Positions 35,519-42,640 of a stretch of 64,000 bases of DNA are shown piece by piece. Location: assembly GCF_000953825.1 (NCBI RefSeq), contig NZ_BBUL01000094.1, positions 124,001 to 188,000 on the forward strand. The letters are read 5' to 3'. The DNA comes from Cellvibrio sp. OA-2007 (lineage in GTDB: Bacteria > Pseudomonadota > Gammaproteobacteria > Pseudomonadales > Cellvibrionaceae). A program made the position numbers and the translations under genes. The notes below the pieces were generated by a model. It had not been told where the DNA came from, did not search any database, and saw only the letters and a list, made by a program, of their open reading frames with translations. Within the stretch, counting starts at the first letter, position 1, and every line of letters begins with the position of its first letter.

Positions 35519-35759
35519 AGTATGTTTTTTTGCCGACTTGCGCGAGCGCCTCGGTTGCGCGGACATGTTGGTCGAGCATTTTTCAGGTGAAAACATCGCC
35601 CAGCTGAAAGATTTTATCGTTAAACAACATCCGCAGTGGGAGAAAATATTTTTAGAAAAAAAATTGTTGATCGCCGTCAATCACGCCATGGCCAACAATA
35701 ACTCTGCGATTGTAGCAGGTGATGAGGTCGCTTTTTTTCCGCCAGTGACAGGTGGCTAA
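35511..35759 (+). CDS. moaD: Molybdopterin synthase small subunit (sulfur carrier)
   Basis: A ubiquitin-fold sulfur carrier of 82 residues ending in the required GG (FFPPVTGG), which is thiocarboxylated by MoeB. The ATG at 35511 overlaps the moaC stop and is preceded by GGAGAG. It forms molybdopterin synthase with MoaE. No moeB gene lies in the window. Confidence 0.93.
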   Translation: MIKVCFFADLRERLGCADMLVEHFSGENIAQLKDFIVKQHPQWEKIFLEKKLLIAVNHAMANNNSAIVAGDEVAFFPPVTGG

Positions 35760-35769
35760 GTAGGTATAT

Positions 35770-36240
35770 ATGAGCAATTCAGTGCGTGTACAAACAGAAG
35801 ATTTCGATTTAAATAAAGAATACAACCATTTAAGAGCGGCGCATTACCCCTGTGGTGCGGTGGTACTCTTTAGCGGACTGGTGCGCGATTTCTTGCCGCC
35901 ACAGCAGCTAATTAGTCTTGAGCTGGAACACTATCCCGGCATGACCGAGGCGATGCTTCAGCAGCTCAGCACAGCGGCAACCGCACGCTGGAAATTACTC
36001 GGCACAACAATTATTCATCGCACTGGAAAGCTGTTGCCGGGCGACCAGATTGTGTTGGTGGGTGTATCCAGCGCACACCGCACCGATGCTTTTGAAGCCG
36101 CTCAATTTATTATGGATACATTAAAAACCAGCGCACCGTTTTGGAAAAAAGAAACGCTTAAACAATACCCGGGCAGCGCTCCGGAATCTTACTGGGTTGC
36201 CGCCAAAGACAGCGACGAACAACTTGCACAGCGCTGGTAA
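35770..36240 (+). CDS. moaE: Molybdopterin synthase catalytic subunit
   Basis: A 156-residue large subunit of molybdopterin synthase, which inserts two sulfurs into cyclic pyranopterin monophosphate. Family motifs: CGAVVLFSGLVRDF near residue 29, LELEHYPGMTEAML near 55, HRTGKLLPGDQIVLVGVSSAHR near 84 and the catalytic lysine region PFWKKETLKQYPG near 127. It is the last gene of moaABCDE, 12 bases from the convergent tauE-like gene. Confidence 0.95.
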   Translation: MSNSVRVQTEDFDLNKEYNHLRAAHYPCGAVVLFSGLVRDFLPPQQLISLELEHYPGMTEAMLQQLSTAATARWKLLGTTIIHRTGKLLPGDQIVLVGVSSAHRTDAFEAAQFIMDTLKTSAPFWKKETLKQYPGSAPESYWVAAKDSDEQLAQRW

Positions 36241-36252
36241 ACACTGCTGCAC

Positions 36253-36990
36253 TCACCCCAAAAACATTTTTCCGCCTGCAATTAACAGCACTACTGCCAT
36301 CACTTGCCGAATCACGGTGCCGCTAAAACGCTTGCTGCCAAATTCGGCGCCCAGCCAGCCGCCCATAATCGCGGCAATTGCCCAGTAGCTAATGCCCTCG
36401 GGCAAAACCGGATGTTTGGCAATTAGCCCCAGTAAACCCGCGATAGAATTCACTAAAATAAATACTGCCGCTACGCCGGAAATAATGCGCGTTTCACCCC
36501 AGCGGAGAAATAACAAAATGGGGCTCAGAAAAATGCCACCACCCACACCAATCAAGCCAGACAAAAAACCAATGATCGCACCCGTGCCAATTAGCCACAG
36601 TTTTTGTGGTGTTTTGGATTCTTGTAAAACAGCGGCTTTAGCAGTGAAAAATGAATGGAACGCAGCATAAATTAAGACTGCGCCAAGAATGGGTTTGTAG
36701 TAATGACCCGGTAGCGTTAAACCGCCACCGATGAAAGCGCAGGGAATTGAAGTGATAATTAATGACCACAGCAGCGGCCAGGAAAATGCTTTGGCCCGAA
36801 TGTATTTAGTGCTGGCGATGCTCGCCACCAAAATATTTAATACCAGCGCGGCGGGTTTTAAACTTTCCGGAGCCAAGCCCGCAAGCGCCATAATGGCAAT
36901 ATAACCAGAAGCCCCTGCATGCCCCACCGAAGAATAAAGAACTGCGGCAATAAAAATTCCACATGCGATCAAAATAAAAACCAAGTCCAA
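36253..36990 (-). CDS. TauE/SafE-family membrane transporter
   Basis: An integral membrane protein of 245 residues with 7-8 hydrophobic helices and the two TauE/SafE repeats (SVGHAGASGYIAIMALAGL near residue 21 and GFLSGLIGVGGGIFLSPILL near residue 136). These proteins export or import small anions, often sulfur-containing ones. It is the last gene of the minus-strand unit narL-moeA-tauE; a role in moving sulfite, sulfate or an oxyanion related to molybdenum metabolism is conceivable but unproven. The start is a TTG with GAGG 7 bases upstream. Confidence 0.85.
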   Translation of the reverse strand: MDLVFILIACGIFIAAVLYSSVGHAGASGYIAIMALAGLAPESLKPAALVLNILVASIASTKYIRAKAFSWPLLWSLIITSIPCAFIGGGLTLPGHYYKPILGAVLIYAAFHSFFTAKAAVLQESKTPQKLWLIGTGAIIGFLSGLIGVGGGIFLSPILLFLRWGETRIISGVAAVFILVNSIAGLLGLIAKHPVLPEGISYWAIAAIMGGWLGAEFGSKRFSGTVIRQVMAVVLLIAGGKMFLG

Positions 36991-37008
36991 GAAAAAACCT
37001 CTTTGTCA

Positions 37009-38265
37009 TTAGCTAATAAATTTATCAAACGGGATAACAGTAACGGTTTCACCGGGTTGCACTGTGCCCCGCTCCGCTTCCAAGCGAATATAACAATTGG
37101 CTTTTGCCATGCTGCTTAACACACCGGAACTTTGTGAACCAGCACTGACAACGCGATTAACACCTTGGTCATTAATTAAAATTCCGCGCTGAAAATCCAT
37201 TCGCCCCGGCTGTTTTTTTAATCGCTGTTCGGCGATGGCACTCAACTGCATAAGCTCAAGCGTTTTTTCACCGGCCAAATATCGCACCGCAGGCACCACC
37301 AATTGGTGATAAGTCACTGCCGTTGACACAGGGTTGCCCGGCAAACCAACAAACCAACCCGCGCCCAAGCGGCCAAATGCAAATGGCTTGCCCGGTTTCA
37401 TGGCGATTTTCCAAAAATCGATTTCACCTAATTCTGCTAACACGGCTTTGGTGTAGTCCGCATCCCCCACCGATACACCGCCGCTAGAAATAACCAGATC
37501 GGCCCATTGCATGGCTTGAGTAAACGCCGTCCGCAATGCGGGCAGATCATCGGCAACTATGCCGACGTCTTTAACCTCCACCGCTAAACGCTGCAAGAGT
37601 GCACAGAGTAATGGGCGATTGCTGTCATAAATTTTGTCGGCATTGTGCGGCGCGCCCGGTGGCAATAATTCATCGCCGGTAGATAAGACCGCGATGCGCA
37701 ATTTCCGCCAGACTTTTACTCGCGCAATACCCAGCGATGCCAGCAGACCTATATCCAGCGCACTAATGCGATGGCCTTGGCTTAGAATTTCACTGCCGAT
37801 TTTTATATCTTCACCCGCGCGGCGAATATTATCCCCCGTCACAACCGCTGTATTTAACTGCAGGGTTTCGCCGGTGCGCGTAACATTTTCTTGCATCACT
37901 ACTGTATCGGCACCGGCAGGAATCATTGCACCCGTCATAATGCGAACTGCCTGCATGCTACCAAGTGCAGATGCTGCACCCTGTTGCGCTGCAAAACAAA
38001 ATGGGTGCCCGGCCAGCGACTGCCCAATCACCTCAAACAGCGCGCCATCAGTTTGAGCATCGGCACCGCGCAGTGCGTAACCATCCATCGCCGAATTATC
38101 ACTGGCAGGAACATTAATGCTGGCCAGTACCGCTTCAGCAAGCACACGATCTAACGCAAGCGCTACATCAACCCATTCCGTTTCTTGCACTGGAATTAAT
38201 TGTTGCTGCATACGCAACAGCGCATCTTCTACCGGTAACAAACCAAGTTGTGCACAACAGTCCAT
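37009..38265 (-). CDS. moeA: Molybdopterin molybdenumtransferase
   Basis: A 418-residue enzyme that inserts molybdate into adenylated molybdopterin. It shows SDNSAMDGYALRGAD near residue 57, the catalytic MoCF domain signature (VLSTGDELLPPG near 192 and SSGGVSVGDADYTKAVL near 262) and the GLPGNPVSTAVTYHQLVVPAVRYLAG segment near 320. It lies 20 bases downstream of narL, on the same strand, so Mo insertion is tied to the nitrate response regulator unit. Confidence 0.95.
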   Translation of the reverse strand: MDCCAQLGLLPVEDALLRMQQQLIPVQETEWVDVALALDRVLAEAVLASINVPASDNSAMDGYALRGADAQTDGALFEVIGQSLAGHPFCFAAQQGAASALGSMQAVRIMTGAMIPAGADTVVMQENVTRTGETLQLNTAVVTGDNIRRAGEDIKIGSEILSQGHRISALDIGLLASLGIARVKVWRKLRIAVLSTGDELLPPGAPHNADKIYDSNRPLLCALLQRLAVEVKDVGIVADDLPALRTAFTQAMQWADLVISSGGVSVGDADYTKAVLAELGEIDFWKIAMKPGKPFAFGRLGAGWFVGLPGNPVSTAVTYHQLVVPAVRYLAGEKTLELMQLSAIAEQRLKKQPGRMDFQRGILINDQGVNRVVSAGSQSSGVLSSMAKANCYIRLEAERGTVQPGETVTVIPFDKFIS

Positions 38266-38285
38266 TAATAAGCCTCTACTGAATA

Positions 38286-38930
38286 TTAGTTTTGCTGATT
38301 AATCATCCACACTGCGGCTTCCACCCGTGAACGCAAATGCAATTTTTTTAACAAATGTTTAACGTGTACTTTAACGGTGCCGTCGGAGATATCCAATTCG
38401 CGAGCAATCACTTTATTGCTCATGCCCTTGGCAATTAATTTTAGAATTTCCAATTCGCGCTGGGTGAGACTGTCGCTCCCCTCGGCGGCTTTAGTGGTGG
38501 GGTTGCGAATAGCGGTAGCCAACACTTGTGTAACCGCTTCACTCAATACCATTTTGCCCGACAAAGCGCGTTCGATTTGCACCAGCATATCTTCCGGCTC
38601 CATGTCTTTCAGTAAATAGCCATCGGCTCCTGCTGAAATTGCACTGAGCACATCTTCATCGGCATCGGAAACGGTCAGCATCACAATGCGTGACGTGACA
38701 CCCTCATCGCGCAAATGGCGCAGAGTTTCCAATCCATCCATGCCCTGCATATTTAAATCTAACAGAATTAAATCCGGGTCGAGCTCACTCGCCAATTTAA
38801 TTGCATCTTTGCCATTACTCGCTTCGGCTACCACTTCCATATCGCCCGCCAGGGTTAACAGTTGACGCAAACCTTTGCGCAATAACGGATGATCGTCCAC
38901 CAACATGATGCTCGCGGCTGTCTCTGTCAC
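38286..38930 (-). CDS. narL: Nitrate/nitrite response regulator NarL
   Basis: A 214-residue response regulator. Receiver domain: acidic pocket in MLVDDHPLLRKGL, phospho-acceptor Asp in LILLDLNMQGMDGLETL (near residue 58), and the Lys of YLLKDMEP near 108. The C-terminal LuxR-type helix-turn-helix is LTQRELEILKLIAKGMSNKVIARELDISDGTVKVHVKHLLKKL. It pairs with NarX at 15180-17051 although the genes are 21 kb apart. It is the first gene of a unit with moeA and tauE, divergent from narK2; a NarL-type site lies in the gap, which suggests autoregulation. Confidence 0.93.
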   Translation of the reverse strand: MTETAASIMLVDDHPLLRKGLRQLLTLAGDMEVVAEASNGKDAIKLASELDPDLILLDLNMQGMDGLETLRHLRDEGVTSRIVMLTVSDADEDVLSAISAGADGYLLKDMEPEDMLVQIERALSGKMVLSEAVTQVLATAIRNPTTKAAEGSDSLTQRELEILKLIAKGMSNKVIARELDISDGTVKVHVKHLLKKLHLRSRVEAAVWMINQQN

Positions 38931-39001
38931 AAGATTCTCCTCTTCTTATAAATAGCTCAATAACGGCAGTTTAACTGCTTGTAGTACTCAATTGCAGCTC
39001 C

Positions 39002-39049
39002 TGCCCATTTGTAGGTAGGCATAGCGCGCACAACTACCCCAACTGGGTA
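39002..39049. promoter_or_regulatory. NarL-type sites between narL and narK2
   Basis: TGCCCAT-TT-GTAGGTA (39002-39017) is a 7-2-7 pair with one mismatch in the first heptamer. A second palindrome, TACCCCAACTGGGTA (39035-39049), has the same half-sites but one-base spacing. They lie in the 233-base divergent promoter region. Confidence 0.5.
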
Positions 39050-39163
39050 GGCCAGCTAACACCTCTAATACGACAACTTAACACTGAGGTTGAATAGTTT
39101 ACCTAGCGGTGCAGCGCCATAGTGATCTTTGCGCGATAACAACTTTTTGACCGAGGATTTCAC

Positions 39164-40780
39164 ATGTCTGATCTAAAACAATGGGAACCGGAACAGCAAG
39201 CCTTTTGGGATTCAAGCGGGCGAACAATTGCAAATCGCAATCTGTGGATCTCGATTCCAAGTTTATTGTGTGGTTTTGCCGTATGGATGCAGTGGAGCAT
39301 TATCACGGTACAAATGCTAAACCTTGGCTTTCCTTATCAGGCCGGTGATTTATTTAGCCTTGCCGCAATTGCTGGTTTAACCGGGGCGACACTCCGTATT
39401 CCAGCAAGTTTTTTTATTCGCCTGTGCGGCGGGCGCTACACCATTTTTTTAACAACCAGTTTGTTAATGGTACCGGCAGTGGGCACCGGCCTCGCATTGC
39501 AGGATCAAAACACACCCTTTTGGGTATTCCAATTAATGGCGCTGCTATCGGGTATTGGCGGCGGTAATTTTGCTGCGTCTATGTCTAACATCAGTTTTTT
39601 TTACCCGCGCAAACAACAGGGATTAGCACTCGGCCTAAATGCCGGGCTGGGCAATTTTGGAGTAACCAGTATGCAAATTCTGGTACCGCTATTTATGACC
39701 TTTGGCGCTTTTGGTGCATTGGGCGGCGACCCGATGATTTTGAAATCTGCAAGCGGCACACTCATAGGTTCAATTCCAGCCGGTACTGAAACCTGGATTC
39801 AAAATGCCGGTTTTGTGTGGTTGCTCCTGCTGATTCCGCTGGCCTTTGCGATTTGGTTTGGCATGAACAATATCAACACCGCCGACGTTACCCCCAACCT
39901 GGCTGGTGGGGCACCGCGCTCTTTTGCCATCATCATTGCCATGATGTTAATTGGTTTTGCCACTTCTGTATTCGGGCTGTGGTTAATTATGCCTGCCAGT
40001 GTAAACGGTTCCGGTTTTGGTATTCCTAAAGAGCTTGCACTCGTACTGGTATTGTTTGCCACCGTGATGTTACTGAAAGCACTGCCGGGTACAATTCGCA
40101 CCAGCCTGGATCGGCAATACAAAATTTTTAACAACAAACACACTTGGGTCATGAGTGTGTTGTATGTGATGACGTTTGGCTCCTTTATTGGATTTTCAGC
40201 GGCCTTTCCTCTGTCGATTCAAGTGATATTTGGTTTTAGTCATGTCGCGATTGATGGAGTAATGACTCACAACACGGTCAACCCAAATGCGCCGAGTGCA
40301 TTGACCTACGCCTGGATTGCTCCCTTTATTGGCGCGCTTATTCGCCCTGTAGGCGGCTGGGTATCAGACAAATTTGGCGGCGCACTGGTCACCCAAGTGT
40401 GTGCGATTAGCATGGTAATTTTGTCGGTGGCAGCAGCTTATTACATGCGCCTGGCCTATCAATCCGCTCACCCTGAACATTATTTTGTCCCTTTCTTTTT
40501 AGTCTTTTTAGGGTTATTTGCCGCAAGCGGCATGGGCAATGGTTCAACTTTTTGCTCTATCGCCAATATTTTTCCGAAAGAACAAGCCGGGCCGGCATTA
40601 GGCTGGACTTCAGCGGTTGCAGGTTACGGCGCGTTTTATATTCCGCAGGTTTTTGGTGAGCAAATAAAAGCGGCTACACCTGAATATGCAATGCTGGGTT
40701 TTGCCGTATTTTATTTGGTTTGTGTGTTATTAAACTGGGGCTTTTATTTACGCAAACAGGGTGAATTTTATAACCCCTAA
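39164..40780 (+). CDS. narK2: Nitrate/nitrite MFS transporter, NarK type (second, longer copy)
   Basis: A major facilitator protein of 538 residues with about 12-14 hydrophobic helices. It resembles the longer NarK2/NarU-like branch (nitrate/nitrite antiport). It shows GGRYTIFLTTSLLMVPAVGTG, the nitrate signature NAGLGNFGVTSMQILVPLF near residue 158, and a large loop between helices. Together with the shorter narK at 31508 it gives the paired narK1/narK2 set known from denitrifiers, here split by the moa genes. It is convergent with hemN; a long inverted repeat lies between them. Confidence 0.92.
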   Translation: MSDLKQWEPEQQAFWDSSGRTIANRNLWISIPSLLCGFAVWMQWSIITVQMLNLGFPYQAGDLFSLAAIAGLTGATLRIPASFFIRLCGGRYTIFLTTSLLMVPAVGTGLALQDQNTPFWVFQLMALLSGIGGGNFAASMSNISFFYPRKQQGLALGLNAGLGNFGVTSMQILVPLFMTFGAFGALGGDPMILKSASGTLIGSIPAGTETWIQNAGFVWLLLLIPLAFAIWFGMNNINTADVTPNLAGGAPRSFAIIIAMMLIGFATSVFGLWLIMPASVNGSGFGIPKELALVLVLFATVMLLKALPGTIRTSLDRQYKIFNNKHTWVMSVLYVMTFGSFIGFSAAFPLSIQVIFGFSHVAIDGVMTHNTVNPNAPSALTYAWIAPFIGALIRPVGGWVSDKFGGALVTQVCAISMVILSVAAAYYMRLAYQSAHPEHYFVPFFLVFLGLFAASGMGNGSTFCSIANIFPKEQAGPALGWTSAVAGYGAFYIPQVFGEQIKAATPEYAMLGFAVFYLVCVLLNWGFYLRKQGEFYNP

Positions 40781-40811
40781 TTCTGGCTGCTTCTTTTCAT
40801 ATCACTAACAC

Positions 40812-40864
40812 AACAGCACCAACATCACACGACCAATTTCGCCAAGTGAAGTTGGTGCTGTTTT
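40812..40864. terminator. Bidirectional hairpin between narK2 and hemN
   Basis: AACAGCACCAAC (40812-40823) pairs perfectly with GTTGGTGCTGTT (40851-40862); the 27-base loop may fold internally. TTTT follows on the plus strand, so it can end narK2 transcripts. Confidence 0.65.
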
Positions 40865-40925
40865 AACTCTAGCGATTAACACTAGCGAAAGAAACAATAA
40901 TCAATAACAACGCAGGGATTTTGAA

Positions 40926-42317
40926 TTAAATTACTTTGGAGTAGCGAATCGCGGATGAGTTGTTGAGGTAGGCATCAAACACCATGCAAACTCTGCGAAT
41001 TAATAAGCGCCCGGCATTTAGCACTTCTATTCCTGTATCACTAACTGTTAACAGGCCATCATCAACCATGGGTTTTAATTGCGATAACTCCGCAGCAAAA
41101 TGACGCTGCACATCAATATCAAATACCTTTCCGATAGCGGCAAAATTTAACTCAAAATGACAAATTAATTGATTGATAACACGCTGGCGCAACAGATCTT
41201 CTGTGCTGAGTACCACACCTTTAATAAAAGGAATAGCGCCTTCATCAATAGCTTGTTGATAGGGCTCAACGCGTTTTGCGTTTTGTATATAGGCATTTCC
41301 AAATGCGCTAATTGCAGAGGCGCCAAAAGACAGCAAATCGCAATCGCCATGCGTGGAATAGCCCTGAAAATTGCGCTGCAATTTCCCAGCTCTTTGCGCC
41401 TGCACCAAACTATCTTCCGGTTTGGCAAAATGATCCATCCCGATATAAATATACCCAGCGTTTTGCAAACGCTCTATCGCCATATACAAAAGTTCGAGTT
41501 TTTGTTCGGCAGATGGAAGATCCTGTTGATTAATTAATTCCTGACTCTTAAACAGATGCGGCATGTGTGCATAATTAAATAATGACAAACGATCAGGAGA
41601 CAGCTCAATCACTCGATCCAATGTTTCGCCAACACTGCTCAATGTTTGCATGGGCAATCCATAGATTAAATCCATACTGATTGAATGATATTCCTGCTGC
41701 CTTAGCGCTTTTACCAGCGCACTGACCTCTTCAACACTGTTGTAACGATTAACTGCTTTTTGCACCTGGGCATTAAAATCCTGCACGCCCATACTGACAC
41801 GATTAAAACCAAGCTGGCGCAGGTGCGCCATAGTGTTAGCCGATACGCGCCCCGGATGAATTTCTATGGAGTACTCGCCTGCGTCATCATCCAGCAAGGT
41901 AAAGTGCTTACGTGTTGCATTCATCAGCCAAGTCATTTCTTCATCGCTAATAAATGTGGGCGTACCGCCACCCCAATGCAATTGAGTGACAGGCCGCGCG
42001 GTATCAAATAGCGCCGTCTGTAGCGCCATCTCCTGCCCCATACGCTCCAAATAAGGTTGCGCACGGCCTTTATTATTAGTCACTACCTTGTTGCATCCGC
42101 AATAAAAACAGAGCGTATCGCAAAAAGGAATATGAAAATAAAGCGACAGCGGCCTACCGCTTGCATTGCTACGCGCAACCGCTGCGTTAAAATCAACCGC
42201 CGAAAAATTTTCATGAAATTGTGGTGCTGTGGGGTAAGAGGTATAACGCGGGCCGGTTAAATCGTACTGGCGAATTAGATTGGAATCCCATTTAAGCGGA
42301 GCTTGAAAGTGTGCCAT
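40926..42317 (-). CDS. hemN: Oxygen-independent coproporphyrinogen III oxidase
   Basis: A radical-SAM enzyme of 463 residues that decarboxylates coproporphyrinogen III in heme synthesis without oxygen. The cluster motif is CDTLCFYCGCNK (C-x3-C-x2-C-x-C) near residue 66, with the N-terminal YDLTGPRYTSYPTAPQF typical of true HemN, and HWGGGTPTFIS, SIEIHPG and SMGVQDFN as further landmarks. AAGG lies 7-8 bases before the ATG. An FNR-type box lies about 80 bases upstream. It is the right-most gene of the anaerobic block, directly before the mutS repeat. Confidence 0.95.
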   Translation of the reverse strand: MAHFQAPLKWDSNLIRQYDLTGPRYTSYPTAPQFHENFSAVDFNAAVARSNASGRPLSLYFHIPFCDTLCFYCGCNKVVTNNKGRAQPYLERMGQEMALQTALFDTARPVTQLHWGGGTPTFISDEEMTWLMNATRKHFTLLDDDAGEYSIEIHPGRVSANTMAHLRQLGFNRVSMGVQDFNAQVQKAVNRYNSVEEVSALVKALRQQEYHSISMDLIYGLPMQTLSSVGETLDRVIELSPDRLSLFNYAHMPHLFKSQELINQQDLPSAEQKLELLYMAIERLQNAGYIYIGMDHFAKPEDSLVQAQRAGKLQRNFQGYSTHGDCDLLSFGASAISAFGNAYIQNAKRVEPYQQAIDEGAIPFIKGVVLSTEDLLRQRVINQLICHFELNFAAIGKVFDIDVQRHFAAELSQLKPMVDDGLLTVSDTGIEVLNAGRLLIRRVCMVFDAYLNNSSAIRYSKVI

Positions 42318-42394
42318 AGCTAACCTTGTGTTATTGGGTCAGAGTTATTTGTGCGCAATAATCTTTCAGCATACCTGCGTCATTTTGAATGCCG

Positions 42395-42408
42395 TTGACT
42401 TGCGTCAA
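42395..42408. promoter_or_regulatory. FNR/Anr box upstream of hemN
   Basis: TTGACTTGCGTCAA: a perfect dyad of the Anr-type variant TTGAC-N4-GTCAA, centred about 84 bases upstream of the hemN ATG. Confidence 0.65.
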
Positions 42409-42482
42409 GTCGCCATGTGTTACAAAACATTTAACCGCGTAATCATCCCAGCTAGCTTCCACACATTTGCGCGCCCTTAGCC

Positions 42483-42640
42483 ACTCAGACTATGGGATAA
42501 TGCCCGCCATTTATAACAACCATGACTACCGCCAGGACAGCCACAGACCTGCCAAAGGCAAGTAAATTCAATTAAAAATCAATTACTTAAAAGATTCTCC
42601 GCAATGAATACCATAGAGCCAACAGACCAGCACACACCTA
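42483..42640 (+). repeat. mutS promoter and 5' end, right direct repeat
   Basis: The intact counterpart of the relic at 12381-12535; the similarity includes the mutS upstream region and its first 12 or so codons. The real mutS start lies at 42604. Confidence 0.8.

Larger units (their letters stand above)
12381..42640. other. Putative ~30-kb anaerobic nitrate-respiration island bounded by direct repeats
   Basis: Between a relic copy of the mutS promoter and 5' end (about 12381-12535) and the true mutS start region (about 42483-42640), every recognisable gene serves anaerobic life: NO defence, nitrate sensing and reduction, molybdopterin synthesis, nitrate transport, anaerobic ribonucleotide reductase, and O2-independent quinone and heme synthesis. 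The genes on either side are unrelated. The bounding repeats are in the same orientation. No integrase, transposase or tRNA is seen, so if this is a mobile unit it moved by recombination. The repeats and gene content are seen directly; the island interpretation is inference. Confidence 0.55.

Noticed and set aside
12529-42482. Integrase, transposase or tRNA attachment site at the block borders
   Set aside because: None seen on either strand at either edge; the only border feature is the mutS-derived repeat.
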